NCBI GenBank assembly: GCA_019914945.1
Contig: CM034112.1
Span: 5,417,001-5,481,000, forward strand
Length of the DNA: 64,000 bases
Direction: 5' to 3'
Source: Typha latifolia
Lineage: Eukaryota > Streptophyta > Magnoliopsida > Poales > Typhaceae
The position numbers were made by a program, and so were the translations under genes. Each line of letters starts with the position of its first letter. The first letter of the stretch is position 1. Shown here piece by piece: positions 34,881-47,807 of the stretch. The notes below the pieces were generated by a model. That model had not been told where the DNA came from. It was given only the letters and a program-made list of their open reading frames with translations, and did no database searches.

Positions 34881-35441
34881 TATTACACACGAGATCTAGA
34901 CTGATCTGGATGTAAGAAAATTATGATATTTTAGAGATCGTAGTCTCGTGAGTTAGGGTTCCAATGATTTTGGTTTTGCGAGAATCTGACGTCATGATGA
35001 AAAGTTATAAATAAAATAGTAAAGGAAGCCCAAACAGGGCAGAATAGTAAATATCCAATGTTACGGTAGTCGTCGGAGCGCGGCAGACAGCCAAGGGTGG
35101 TGGTAGATGGCCATAAGGTAGGGTGGCTGCGAGTGGAGGAAGATGGCTAGGGTTGAAAAGATCAAAATGCTTTTACAACTATGATCTAACGGCTAAGGTA
35201 AAAGATAAAAATAAAAAGAATAATGTGGCTAAACTCAGATTCATTCAGTAATTGATTTCCCTAATCAACACATGACTACTCCTACTTATAGGAGTAGTGT
35301 CCTAGTAGATCAGATCCACATATAGATTATTCAATTTATTTGAAATTTAAAATAAAAGATAAAGCTAACTAACTAACTCAAATTGACTCGACTCGACTCA
35401 CCTGACTCGACTAACATAAACCACATGATTGGATCATAACA
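34881..35441 (-). repeat. 3' LTR of the gag-only element
   Basis: Starts TGTTATGATCC on the minus strand and ends GTGTAATA. It is about 560 bp and matches 37464-38050 along its length, and also 60193-60742 in the opposite orientation. Confidence 0.85.
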
Positions 35442-35559
35442 ATCCAACACGCTTCTGACACCATGTTGTCAATGTGACTAATCTCTCACATCCTTGAACT
35501 CTTACAGTTTATCGTGCCAATCAATGAATTTAGGTTCATCCTCCTCAAGTCTGCCTAGG

Positions 35560-37434
35560 AATATGACATGGGCTGGCTAGCGCTTGCATTTATGACTTGG
35601 GGTAAATCGGTCATCATAGTAAAAACACAAGACTTTCCTTCAGCGCTCCTCAAAGTCATTAGGTACAAAGCGGCGTGAGATCATCTGTCGGTTAGGCTGA
35701 GCCGTCGGCGCAAGCTGAGTCGGGGCAGATGTAGCCTCTAGTGGGCCATGGGCTTATGCCATTTGTCTTCTCTCCTCTTTGCGGATCTAGTTCAACTGAT
35801 CCAACTTGGATTCTATCAGAATAGCTAAGGAGAAGGCCTCATCAGAAGTAGTGGGCCTCAAAGCCTTAACCTCTCAGCCTAAATGTCAAGCCTGAGCACA
35901 CTAAAAAAGGTACTCTTCAAGGCTGAGTAAAACTACTTAGTGACTCGGTTGTAGATCCGCTCGAACTCCTCCCAGTAAGCTCAAATTGTTGTTGACTGAG
36001 TCAGCTTAGTCAACATGGCTTGAAAGTCCTCGTACTGGATTGGATCGAACCAAGCACAAATCGTATTTGTAAAGTCCTACCAAGACTCAAATGTTCAAGT
36101 CCGCTCAGTCGATTGGTACCACATAATTGCCACGCCCACCAAGAAGAATGAAACTAGCTGGACCTTCTGGTGGTCGGGCGTGCCATGGTAAGTGAAAAAC
36201 TACTCTGCTAGATAGGTCTAGTCTAGTGGGTCTCCTCTAGAGAATTTTGGGAAATCAAGTTTGACAGTTCTTGGATCCCAAAATGTGGCCTGTCATCGCG
36301 AGCCAAGTGATCTTGCGGTTGAGGCTGGTCACGTGGGACATAAACCCATGGGTCCGGCTCATGTCGCCGACGGGTTTGGATTCGTCTAATGGCATGGGCC
36401 CACTGGGTCATTTCACCATTCATACTCGGGTTCATACTCATGCTCGGGGTCATGTTCATGGGTTCCAAAATTGTTCCCACAAGGTGGTCAGACTGGTTCG
36501 CGAAAATCTAGCCTGCCTCGAAAATTATGTATGTCATCATCTTCATGAACTTGCCCTAGCCTTAACCCTAGGGCTGAAATTTGATTTTGGCCTCGGCGGC
36601 TACGAAAGGGACCCATTGCCCCAATGTAGAGAAGTGGGTAGTGGAAAGCTGCGATGGAGCCACCCCGAGTAGAGGTAGCTTCCCATGGTGGTGGCTATCG
36701 GGTTCGGCCACCCGACGGTCGCTGGTGACTGCTGTCAGCACACTAGCTGGCTGGCAGCCCAAGGAAGTCAACCATGCTATCGATGGTCGTGGAAGAACCG
36801 GAACTGCGACCACTAGCCGCAAATTTGCTACATCGTTTGCGGTCTTCCAACTAGTGTCGGCATGATCTGTGGCCTGGGCTCAGGTGTGGGTGGTCCAAAG
36901 AAGGCGTTGGACGTGGAGTTCGGCGTCGGTGGGGGCTGGATCACCACCAGAGGGAAGCTAGGGTTTTCCGGGGGCCTTCTTTGTCGGCTGCTTCGATGTC
37001 GCTACGGTGGCAGCAGCCTAGGTCTACAATGGTGGGTGGTTCACCTCTACAGCTGGAGGAGTCATGGTTGCTGCGGTTTTGGGCTCCCTTCCACATCCCT
37101 CATGGGTGGAGTTTTCTAGCTGCGGCTGGTGGAATTTCATTGTGGCCGACGGTGCTGGTGGTGAAGGTGGGTGGAGGGTGACCAGTAGGGCTCTATTAAA
37201 GCCTGGATCAAGTCTTTGAGGGCGGTTTGGATCTCCTTCGAGTTCTCCTTCGATGATTCTCTTAACTAGTCGACGGACCCCATCAAAGCCTTAGCCCATG
37301 CAGGAGGCTCATCACAGGCCGTTGCTAATGATGGTAGTGGTGATGATGCTGGAGAAACCACCATAGGAACGGAGATGATCCTAGTCCTCCATGGTGGCTC
37401 CTTCCTTGTTCATTTTGGATCGCGTGTTAACCAT
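35560..37434 (-). pseudogene. Gag of the gag-only gypsy element, broken
   Basis: Starts at the ATG at 37434 with MVNTRSKMNKEGATMED, a usual start for plant gypsy gag, then a stop. Readable parts include a proline-rich segment (VAVPVLPRPS), WVYVPRDQPQPQDH, YHGTPDHQKVQL, FFLVGVAIMWYQS, WFDPIQYEDFQAMLTKLTQS and EEFERIYNRV, the gypsy capsid signature. A last block, CFYYDDRFTPSHKC, corresponds to the zinc-knuckle position but lacks the second cysteine. After it the sequence goes directly into the 3' LTR region. Stops and shifts are frequent. The plus-strand frames at 36271-37181 are antisense artefacts of this gag. Confidence 0.8.
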
Positions 37435-37446
37435 CGTCTGAGGAAC

Positions 37447-37463
37447 ATCGGCTTTGATATTAA
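37447..37463 (-). other. Primer-binding-site-like motif of the gag-only element
   Basis: Minus strand TTAATATCAAAGCCGATG adjoins the LTR end, resembling the TGGTATCARAGCC form used by the chromovirus in this window. Confidence 0.55.
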
Positions 37464-38050
37464 TATTACGCACTAGATCTGGACCGATTTGGATGTAATA
37501 AAATTATGATATTTTATGTGGTGGTAGCCTCATGAGTTAAAATTCCAACAGTTTTAGTTTCGTGAGAATCCGTCGTCGAAATGAAAAGTTATAAATGAAA
37601 CAATAGAGGAAGGTCGAAATAGTGCAAAATTGAAAATATTTGACGTTGCGGCGGTCGTCGGAGGGTGGCAGATGGCTAAGGGTGGTGGTGGACGGCCGTA
37701 AGGTAGGGTGGCTGCTGGTAGAGGAGATGGCTAGGGTTTGAAAGATCACAATGCTTCTACGGTAATGATCCACTCCTAAAATGATAAAGGCAATCTAATG
37801 GCTATGGTAAAAGATAAAGACGAAAAAAATAATGTGGCTAAACTCAGATTCATTCAATGATTGATTTCCTGAATCAGCACATGACTAGTCCTATTTAGAA
37901 GAGTAGAGTCTAGCGGATTGGATCCACATGTGGATTATCTGGTTTATTTGAAATTAAAAAAAATAAGATAAAGCTAACTATCTAACTACAGTTCACTCGA
38001 CTCAACTCAACCGACTCGACTAACCTAACCCATGTGATTGGATCATAAAA
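37464..38050 (-). repeat. 5' LTR of the gag-only element
   Basis: About 587 bp; diverged from the other LTR by many substitutions and small indels, indicating an old insertion. The TG start has decayed to TT. Confidence 0.85.
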
Positions 38051-38157
38051 ATAGAAAGCTGGGAGAGTATCCAGAAGGAGCGGATTGTGGTTAATGGAGA
38101 TTGTGAGAAGATGTGGATTCGAGAATTGGGAACATTTTATACTAGGTGGAGGAGGTG
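38051..38157 (-). pseudogene. Old LINE, piece 2: end of the endonuclease
   Basis: The minus strand reads SNPHLLTISINHNPLLLDTL, aligning with VYHLLAISSDHNPLLL in the younger LINE at 41918-48035. SDHNP is the conserved C-terminal motif of the LINE endonuclease. The last five bases (38153-38157) are the AGGTG target duplication of the adjacent solo LTR. Confidence 0.8.
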
Positions 38158-41100
38158 TGTAACAACCTACCCTAATATTAAAAAAAATGAAGAAGAAAAT
38201 TTTAATTAAAATTTTTTTCGGCACAACGTGGCCGGCCACACTATGGCTGGCCTCGTGCCCATGCAAGCTGCATTAGCAGCTTTCTTGGAGGGTTCCACGC
38301 GCCCCAGCTGCCGTTGCTGCAGCCAACCAGCTACGGCCAGCTGGCCGGGGCGGGACCACCGCCACTACCTCTCTCTATCTATCTCTCTCTCTCTCCCTCT
38401 CAAATGCTCTCTCTCTCTCGTTCTTCTCTCTTAAGCTTCCCTATCTCGGTATGCCGACGCTGGCAACTTCGGACCACCGCCGTGCTACCGACACCGGTGA
38501 GCCTCCTCCTCCTCCTTCCTCCTCTTCCTTCTTCTCTCTCTCTCTATCTCTCTCTCTCCCTCTCTCTTTCTCTATTTCTCTCTATTTCTCTCCCTCTATC
38601 TTTCTCCCTGCTACCGTCACCTTCGACCACCCGACATGTCGCCGAGAACCGACTGGTGCTCCCTCATCCCCTCTCTTCTCTTCTCTCCCTCTCTCTCTCT
38701 CGGGTTCGTTGGAACAGAGCCGCCGGCGAGAGGCTGGCCAGCAGCGACTGAACCCCTCCCCGTCGGCCTAGTCTCCTCCCCCTCCCTCCCCGCTCTTTTT
38801 CTTCCCTTCTTCTCTTCGCTTCTTCTTCTTCTTTCTTCTTCCTTTCTTCTTCTTCTTCCTTAGTTGCTTCTCCTTTTTTTTCTACAACAGTCGGCCCAGC
38901 ACTAGTGCTAGTACTCCTTATTTTTGTTTTATTATTTATTTATTTAGGTATTTCTTTTTAAATTAATACAAATAGATTTAGACATTAATTATTTTAATAA
39001 TAATATATATTCATCAATATGATTATTATTAATTATAATTAATTAATGATTAATTAGGTTATAAACTATTACACATAAATATAGGTAATACTTATATTTA
39101 TTTATTTATTTACTTATATGTCTATTGGATTAGTAGATAGATTTGTAAATTATAATTATTAGATTTATATACTAATATTAGTATGATATACATTTTAAGT
39201 AATTCTATTAATTTATTATGTATTATTATTCTGCAACAAATAAAATACTAATCTTATTTAGTTATTTATTTATTATTTTATCGAGTAAAGACTAAATAGT
39301 CCCTAATTATTCAAGACATAGTATGAATTATAAAATTAATTATAATACCTTATCTATATTTATAGTTATTTTGCCTTTTATTTTATTTTATAATTATATA
39401 TTTAGAAATATTCTTATATAAAAAGAAACAAACCTCTTCTCCTTATATTATAATTAGCATTTTATGATAATAGTATAATTATAGTATTTGAATTGTATCT
39501 ATAATATAGATCTAGTTATGTAATCAAAAATAAAAAGAAGTGATTCTAAACCTAATAAACTTTTATATTTTACTTGAATTAATTCTAATTAGATAAACGA
39601 CTAACTTTATGCTACTTAAATATTTTCAAATCCCGAACCCCCTTATTTGAGACCCCGTGGACCTTATCGATGAGTTAACGTTTAATTAACGGATGTGAGA
39701 GATATGTGGTTCGGGTCTTCTAATAAGATATGAGTAGTTTTATCCCCTATACGCATTTCTTAAATTAGGTTATATTATGTATTATGTACATACATATTTT
39801 GGCCTCCAGCATGATTATATGACTTTATCTAGAGATGATTACAATCGAGCATATTTTAGCATGTATGTAATTATGCTAATCTTGGATATAAGTATGATGA
39901 TGATAAATAAAGATGATTAGAGATGACTATACTGTTATAATTTTATGTCTAGTTGATTTGTAGCATTGGTATGCATATGATAGATTAGCATGAGTATGCA
40001 CGTGTTGACTACATGGTTGGAGACTACATTGCATCATTTTTTTTATTCTTGTTCCACATAAATTTTGTTATGCATTGACTTGTTATCGTATTGGATATAT
40101 GTATATGATCTGTCATTTAGAAGAAAAAAATAAAATGTGATTGATAGGATAGTTGATAGAAAGTGTAAGGATACCCGAGTGGGCACGAGGGTTAGGACGC
40201 GCTTGGTGGATGATTGATGACTTGACATAGTTGCGATCCTATGGCCTTACATCCGAGGTCGTTAGTCTGTGTGTGCAGCAGATATTCAGACACATGCCGT
40301 TCGCCACGGCATATGTGGCAAGTTATCCTCACGAGGTTTCTATCAGCTAGAAGCGTGCCCGGTCTAGATGGATGTTGATACCCTAGCGGGTGGCAGGGTA
40401 TGGTTATATTTGAGATACTCTTTGCGGCTGACAGAGTATGCTCTGAGCCTTCGGGCATGATATTAAGACTGGGTACTAGGTGTTGACTATGCACAATGGT
40501 CTAGTATGATGATGACATATAGAGATGATATTGATGATTGAAATGTTGAGAAATGCATATGATTTTATTATCATCTGATTACTTGATTATCGAGTGGTCA
40601 ATATACATTATATATTGTTGTATTTGATATCATAGCATGGTCACGATAGGCATGCTTCATGTGTCATATTTGAGAGAGAGTTATGATAATAGTATGAGAT
40701 GGAGATTTATTTATACATTGTCGAGAATTATATAACTTTGATCGGTTATGACATAATATATACTATACATATATATATTATTGAGGATACATTTATATAC
40801 CCATTCATGACATGATGTTCTTATATGATTCATATTATCTGGTACATAATTTACTCTCTCTTTGGCATCATTGATTCAAGGTAAGGTCTATTCACTGAGC
40901 CTTTTGCTCATGACTCTCTTTATTTCTTTTCTAACCCTCTCAGATATGTGGTACGTGATAGCGACTTGAAATATTTTGAGAAGATATTTTAGAGCGATGA
41001 TGGGGTGAGCTATAGATGCGAGATAGCATATATGACAGTTTATATAAAAATTGAGTTGTATCAGTATTTGATATTTGTACTCCTTTATATTAGACGATGA

Positions 41101-41454
41101 TTTGTATAATACAGGTCGAATCATAGTGTACTCTTGTATTAGTTGTTTTAGTTGTATCTTGATGGTTTGTCGTGGCCTATGTGGGTCATGCCAGATTATC
41201 TAGTGGTCTAATGTATATTATTGTGAACTTGGATATTCATATGTTAACAGGTTTATTTGGTTAATAGTATGATTTATTTGGTGATGAATTATGTGAATAT
41301 GGATATGTTAGCAGATTTTATTTGATGATGTCATGATTATATGTGCACAAGAGAGTATCTGTGCATGACGGACCCCGCCCAACTTATCGTATGCGTCGCA
41401 CGTGCTGTGTGGGCACGTGGCGTGCACGTGCCTATGCCGGACGAGAGCGTCACA
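38158..41454 (+). mobile_element. 3.3-kb solo LTR with 5-bp target duplication
   Basis: Starts TGTAACAACC, ends GAGCGTCACA and is flanked on both sides by AGGTG (38153-38157 and 41455-41459). It aligns along its length with 4852-8009: GTGGCCGGCCA near the start, CT-rich repeats, AT-rich centre, the GACCCCGCCC tail. There is no internal region, so two LTRs recombined to leave one. It sits inside the old LINE's endonuclease. Frames at 38228-38863 are CT-repeat artefacts. Confidence 0.92.
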
Positions 41455-41917
41455 AGGTGACGACTCTATCTAGATACTCTTTGATGAGCTTGCATGCAAC
41501 CTGTCGTTTAGACTAAGTGTATGTAGGACCAACAAAGCCGAGGTTTCATGGAACCTACTACTATTGATCTAGGCTAAGAAGTCTTCCATTTGGTGCATAC
41601 TGCGGTGTTACCACTTGTCTTTTACTTCAGTGAAGAGGTGAACTCCTCAATGAGGTCAAAACACCCGGTCAAGGTTAGGGGAAAGGTAGCAAATTCGAGC
41701 ACAACTAAAACTTGTGCAAGCGTTCAAAATTTTGAGTTGGGTATTCTCATCCCAAAGAAGCCACAAGTCTCCAACAAAATGAATTGAGAGAACAATATAG
41801 TAGTTTCAGAGCGGAATTGGAGATGATGGATTTAACCTTACTCGCCACGCACTTAGATTTCGACAAAAAGGCAACATTAGCACCAGTGCAATGGAGGATC
41901 TTCTATAGATTCCTAAC
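41455..41917 (-). pseudogene. Old LINE, piece 3: endonuclease N-terminal and middle part
   Basis: Minus-strand frames read VRNL, KILHCTGANVAFLSKSK and CVASKVKSIISNSALKL, aligning with IRNTKNILHSTATKLAFLFE and KANSIISSLPLR of the younger LINE. Later DNA encodes LGFVGPTYT followed by LIKEYLDRVV, the usual endonuclease substrate-loop region, continuing into piece 2 after the solo LTR is removed. Confidence 0.8.
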
Positions 41918-41949
41918 TTTTTTTTTTCGAAAGGAGGTTCGTGGACCAG

Positions 41950-44900
41950 TTTCATTGATTCAAAGAAGGAGTACAGATGGCTTCCAATGCCTCACTCGTC
42001 CATAGGTCCGAGGACCTAGAGCGAATGGCACGTTGCGCTAGAAGATGGGCATGGAGGTTGTTTTGTTTACTTGTGAACCCTAGCCTTATCCAGGGGGTTT
42101 TGGCAAGCAGACTCTTACAATCAAGGACAATGTGGTGGATTACCTAGTCAGGGTTGGCCACCTGGTCATTGATCCATTTGATCAATAGTTGACTATTGCT
42201 AAAGAGCCACGTGTTGTCTCTTGGCGGGAGCATGGAGAGTTCAGTCAATTACGCCAGAATAGCTAGGGCTTCTCCCCACAAAGGACTGGAGCAGTGATCA
42301 AGAAAAATCGATCTAGCATAGGGAAGTGAATGCGGATTGAGCAGGATGAAGATTCCTAAACCTCCACAAAGCAAGCTTTGCCAAGTTGCATCAACCCAGC
42401 CGGCACAGTTAACAACGTTGCCATGATCAAGAGAAATGGGGGGATTCATAGCCCTGTTCTCGGAGCTATCGAGATTTTTCGCAGGACGCCGAAGCAGCTG
42501 ACTGGCATTAGACACCACTTCTCTCTAGGGAGCATGTCCTTGCCATTGAACACTTTTTGGCATCTAGTTTTCCAAATGCTCCAAAGCATAGAGAAACAAA
42601 AGACCATGTCATCAGCCGTCAACTTTGAATGAATAGTTACCACCCAAGTGTCCAAGGAGGAGGGGAGGTTAGTGGATCTGAGTCCCAAATGGCTAGAGTG
42701 CCAAGTTGAGCAAGCGAAGGGGCAGAAAAACAAAAGGTGGTCTACAGACTCACTGCTAGAGGAGCACATTGGGCAGCCAACATCAATCTCTTGGATATGA
42801 CTGTGAAGGATCCGGAATAGCCTATACTAGACATCTCCAAAGAAAAGTTTTGACCCTTGGGAGGACACCTTTTGCTTTCCAAATGATCGATCAGAGCTTC
42901 CTATTGTTGTCGTTGGATGACAAACTAAGTCATTCGCCTTGAGAGATTGCTTCATAAGCTGATTTTGCGGAAAACATGCCATTCTTAGCAGGCATCCATA
43001 TGAGATTATCGGGCAGAGCAGTGGAGCTAGGGCTAATGTAGGTGCTGAGAATGAACATGGTCGTGGCTCTTGGAAAGATGCTGCTGATTAGAGGTCGGTT
43101 CCAGTTGCCGTCGCAGATCAGGTCGCTTACAATACTGATGGTCGTGGGAAGCTGAAAGTTCTCCATCATCGTCACAGGTAGCCAAGGTTCAGAGAGAATG
43201 GAGATGGATGAGCCATTTCCCACCATCCAACGCGCATGCTTGGCCAGGGTATCTTTAACTTTAATTATGGCTCTCCAGACAGTGGACCCCGATCGCTTAG
43301 GATTGACCTTCCAGAATGAGTGGGAGGAGAAGTATTTTGCTTTTAGGAGTGAAGCCCAATCAGAGGTGGGATTAGATAGCATATGCCAAGAAAGCTTAAG
43401 ATTGAGTGACTGATTGATAAGTAGTGGTTGCCGAACTCCTAAACCACCCAAAGACATCTGTTTGCAAACAAGGTCCTATTTTCAAAGGAAGAGATGTCTA
43501 CTATTGCTGTTGAAGCCCCACCAGAAATTCCATAGTTTGATTTAATTCCTTTAGCAATAGTTTAGGGAGAGCTACCAAGGCCATGAAATAGGTAGGAATA
43601 GCGCTCAGGACAGATTTGATAAGAGTGAGCCTTCATGCATGAGATAAGAGATTGCATTTCCATCTTGCCAATCTAGTTTTCACTTTATCCAGAATGAACT
43701 GGTAGGCCTGTCTCTTCGAAGAAGGAAGGAGGAGAGGACTACCCAGATAGCAATCACCTTGCTGTAGAGCCTTTAGGTTTAGGGTATTGAGCACGTTGGA
43801 TTTCCTCGCCGGTAACATATGCTTGCTGAAGTAAATGGAAGACTTGTCTAAGTTTAGCACTTGGCCAGAGATGGCACCGAATAGCCTAATAATCTTGGAT
43901 ATAGCGAGTGCCTCCTTCTAAGAGCTTTTTCCGAATATTAGGAGATCATCTGCGAATAATAGGTGAGAGTGTGTGGGGGTTGTTCGAGCAATTTTGATGC
44001 CTTTCAATGTGTCTTCCACAGAAGCTAACTTGAAGAAGAAGGAAAGGATGTTGGTGCCTAAGATGAATAGGTAGGGTGAAAGCGGGCACCCTTGCCTCAG
44101 CCCCCTAGAGGGCTTGAAGAATCCACTTGCTTGACCGTTGACCTCGATAGCTAGAGATGAGGTCGAGATGCATTGAAATATAAGGTTGGTGTAGTCCGTG
44201 GGAAAGCCATAAAGATTAAAGCAGTCCCTCAAGAATTCCCAGTCCATTCTATCAAAGGCTTTGGACAAATCGACCTTGAGCAAGAAGTAGCCTTCCTTGC
44301 TTGTAGAGGAGTTAAGGAAGTGCATCATTTCGTGAGCAATAACCTGGTTATCTAGAATTTGTCTGCCCGGCACAAAGGCTTTCTGGGCTTCAAAAATCAG
44401 ATCCGGAAGTAGATGCTTCATTCTCATTGCAAGAAGCTTCGAGATAATCTTGTAGATGGTATTGCAAAGTCCAATAGGCTTGAAATCATTCACTGTTGTT
44501 GAAGAGTCTTTCTTCTTGATGAGGACGATAATAGTCTTATTTATGCCTTCGTCAAGCAAGCTAGTGGAGAAGAAATTTTTGATGGCCTGACAGACTCCAG
44601 GTTTGAGGTCTCTCCAAAAGAGCTGAAAGAAACTGGCCATCAAGCCGTCTAGACTAGGAAATTTATCCGGGCTTAATCCTTTCACAATAGCGGAGATCTC
44701 TTCTTTCGAAGGGATAATCCTGAGGTTACAGATGGCATCCTCAGTTATCTTAGGAAAGGTGCTCCAATCGATATGGTCCAAAGCCTTGATAGACAGAAGG
44801 TTAGTTGCCGTAAAGAGAGTACGAAAGTGAGAGACAAACTTATCTCTTATAGGGTCCCGGTTATAAATCAGCTTATCATCCTCCACTAACAGATGAAGGA

Positions 44901-46012
44901 TTTCCTTCTTCCTCATATGGTAGGAAGCAGTAGAGTGAAAGAATTTATTATTTTGATCTCCATGCTTGAGCCACTTGATGCATGAGCGCTGGCTCCAGAA
45001 CATCTCACTTCTGAGAAGGAGATCTTCGTGCTTGGAATGAAGAAGATTTTCTTTTTCTTGATCTGGGTGACTGCAGCTTTGCAGAGCAAGAATATCGCTT
45101 TCCACTGAGATGATCTCCTTTTGAAAGTTGTGGGTGTTGGAGCAAGCCCATTGTTTGATGCTGTGAGTGAAAGACTGAATGTTTTTAGAGATAGGGGCTC
45201 CTAGGTCAAAGATGGTGGACCAACTGTGCTAACAGAAGGGAGCAAAAGAATGGAGTTCAGACCACCAATGCTCAATGCGGAAATGACGGGGGGTACTTCT
45301 CTTTGCAGGCTGAAGCATCAAAAGGAGTGGATTGTGATCACTGCTTATAGCCAGAAGATGGTATACTCGGGCATTGATGAATTTTGTGTACCAAGGAACA
45401 GAGACAAGGGTTCTGTCTAGTCTTTCCTGGATGAGGAAGTTAGTAGATCGCCTATTGGACCAGGTGAAGGCAGGGCTAGCAAATCCCAGATCCCTGAGGC
45501 CAGCATTGCCGATTCGACTACTGAAGGTTGTTCATCGGGAGAGGGAGGAAACTGAGCCACCAAACTTTTCAGAGGTAGAAGTGATGGCGTTGAAGTCACC
45601 CATACAGCAGAATGGGATTGGGCTTGTCGCATAGTGTCTTATGCTTCCCCATAAGACATTATCTAGGCCATGGCGTGGGTCACCATAGACCCCGCCAAAG
45701 ATCCAAACAGTTATAGAGGAGGGATCATTGATTGTGGCAAAGATGAACTGAGATGAAGCTTCCAGAACTTGCACCTTAATTGAATCATCCCATAGTAACC
45801 AAAGCCCGCCGGAATGGCCCTGGGCACTAACAACATAGCTCTGACGAAGGGGAAGGGAGGAGATTATGGAGTTGGCCTTGGTGCTGTTGCATTTCGTTTC
45901 AAACAGGAAAGCCAGCTTAGTAGCAGTGCTGTGGAGGATGTTTTTGGTGTTACGGATTGTCGCTGGGCCTCCACACCCACAATAGTTCCAAGCTAATATA
46001 TTAATTGCTTTG
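41950..46012 (-). pseudogene. LINE ORF2: endonuclease, reverse transcriptase, zf-RVT, RNase H
   Basis: ORF2 opens at about 46010 with ILAWNYCGCGGPATIRNTKN, overlapping the ORF1 stop. The endonuclease carries CCMGDFNAITSTSEKFGG and SSDHNPLLL. The longest open part, 43918-45105 (395 codons), is reverse transcriptase: LKVDLSKAFDRMDWEFL, GLRQGCPLSPYLFILG and the intact catalytic box LLFADDLLIFG. After a stop the same frame continues (LARWKCNLLSHA). Then come MSLGGLGVRQPLL to 42930, a zf-RVT region at 42446-42769 (CSSSSESVDHLLFFCPFA) and an RNase H-like end at about 41990-42450 (CGGLGIFILLN, AHLLAQRA). Several stops and at least two frame changes disable it. Confidence 0.9.
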
Positions 46013-47807
46013 CCAGCGGCGGAGCAGCGCTCCCCGCTTTGGCAGTATTGGTAGGAGGGTTAGCCTCAAGAGGTAGGATGACCAGGGCGGCATGTTTCTT
46101 TGATGGCCACCTATTTTCTGCGGCTGCCTTCCTTTTACCCGGCGACCCACTTTTCGGTTTGCAGCTAGATGAGGCAGTGGGGAGTGATAGCCGGGGAGAA
46201 TTAGGAGAGTTAGCCGTTTCTACAAGTTGAATGATGGTGTGAGTAGGACAGTCACATCGGGTATGTGGAGGAGGAGGGGTTTGGAGTTCAACTGAGTGGG
46301 GCCTGTCAGGGTGTGGGATGAGCAAATTGATAAACTCTTTTAGGTTTTGGATAGTATCTCTGTCTGGGTTTTTGGGGGTAGGAAGTGTATGGATAGGTAC
46401 GTGAACAATGGGAGAGGATTTCGAGGTTAAGGTAGCTGGGGCAGTGAGGATGGGTACGTGAATAGTTGTATCCTGCATGGCTCGGGGGAGACGTGAGGAG
46501 ATGGATTTATTTAGATTGCCAGGACTAGATAGGTCTGAGATGACCGTTGGGATTGGACTTAGGGGGGAGGTCCTAGTTGTCAAGTCGGGGAGTATTGGGG
46601 GAGGCTTAAGTTGTCAAAAGGAGAGTGGGGTTGCTGCTACTAGGGGATGGAGTGTTAAACTTAGCAATGAAGTCGATGGGGACGTGGTATAGATCGGATT
46701 TTGAGTCAAAAGGAGGGATGGTTTGAGTAGAGGAAGTGACTTGACTGGTAGATATGGTTACTCGAGTTGTCGACAAGTGGAGGATGCATTAATGGAGAGG
46801 ATTGGATGTATTTAGGGAGGGAGACACTTGATGGCGTAGTGGTACCTGCCTGGGAAGATTTGCCAGAGCTATTAGCGTCAATCTCTTTCAAAGGAGGTAG
46901 GAGGCCAGTCCTGGCTAACGTTGCACCGGTAGCGGCCGAAGGTGCCAGCGACGAGGGAGCTGGGAGATGGGCATCTCTTGAGGGAGCACTAGCTTTACTG
47001 GAGGTTCTACTTTCCCATTTAAGATAGCGAGGCTCATTCGCCGACTGTGAGGCACTCAAATGGAGGAACTTGGGCTTCAGCATTTCAAGAAGTTTCTGGT
47101 GAATATGAGGGGGGAACTCACCAGTTATTTTCATCTCGAGCTCACCTCTTCGAGGACACTCCGGTAGCTCATGGCCAATGAGGGCGCAGAACGAACAGTG
47201 CCAGGGCAGGCGTTCGTACACAACCGATATCTCTTGGCTAGAGCCGTTAAAGAGGGTAGCTGTGAGCGTCAAAATAAAAGGTTTTGTAATATCCACATTA
47301 ATACGGGTCCTAATGAACCTCGACCATTTCGTTTCGTCCCGAGAATCAGAGGGAACAGAGTAGCCCACCTTTTCCGCTAATACTCGGGATGTTGTGGTTG
47401 ATAGATACTCCAGAGGGAGACCATAGAATTGAACCCAAAACTCAATGTGGGAGAAAGTCCAAGACTGCACTGGTTAAAAATAAGCATGAGCAAAGAAGTC
47501 CCGGTTGAAAGACCACAGAGCACCATACCAAGCCTTCCAGCAATCGATCTCGAGTTCGAAGGCCATCAAGTATATGTTCTTGCCGGCTTCAATAAACTCA
47601 AGCTTTCCTTCAGGAATCCAGGCTTTCATGAAAACTGCCTTCAAGCCAGCTAGGTTGTGAGGTCTTGAGGTGAATAATTTACCAATAAGACACATGTGAG
47701 GTCTTCTTGAAGAGATAGTGTTTTCCTCCTCTAGATTGATTGCCTCTTCCATTGTCACCTTTGAGGAGGTCAGAGAATTTTTTGAGGAGAGCTTCCTCGG
47801 AGTCCAT
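45993..47807 (-). pseudogene. LINE ORF1: DUF4283 and CCHC zinc knuckle
   Basis: The natural start is the ATG at 47807 (MDSEEALLKKFSDLLK), followed by a one-base shift into TMEEAINLEEEN. The DUF4283 region reads LIGKLFTSRPHN, FMKAWIPEGKLEF and SFNRDFFAHAYF, is cut by a single stop at about 47475, then continues IEFWVQFYGLPLEYLS. A CCHC knuckle, CSFCALIGHELPEC, is at about residues 200-215. The C-terminal part (45993-46583, another frame) is proline/serine-rich with a basic KRKAAAENRWPSKK segment. ORF1 proteins of plant L1 elements bind the element RNA. Its stop overlaps the ORF2 start. Confidence 0.85.

Larger units (their letters stand above)
34881..38050 (-). mobile_element. Gag-only gypsy retrotransposon (3.17 kb) inserted in the old LINE
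   Basis: Two related LTRs (34881-35441 and 37464-38050) flank about 2 kb that encodes only a decayed gag. Orientation is minus: the primer-binding-site-like motif and gag start adjoin the right LTR. Flanks ATAGG (34876-34880) and ATAGA (38051-38055) are a 5-bp target duplication with one change. Removing the element restores the LINE reading PAFYHMKRQFKME across the junction. No protease, reverse transcriptase or integrase is present, so mobility would have depended on another element. Confidence 0.85.

Noticed and set aside
36271..37181. Series of plus-strand frames of 66-133 codons
   Set aside because: Antisense to the gag of the minus-strand gypsy element; no motif of their own.
38228..38863. 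Frames of 68-145 codons rich in serine, leucine and proline
   Set aside because: CT-rich part of the 3.3-kb solo LTR.
46039..47653. Several plus-strand frames of 60-86 codons
   Set aside because: Antisense to LINE ORF1.
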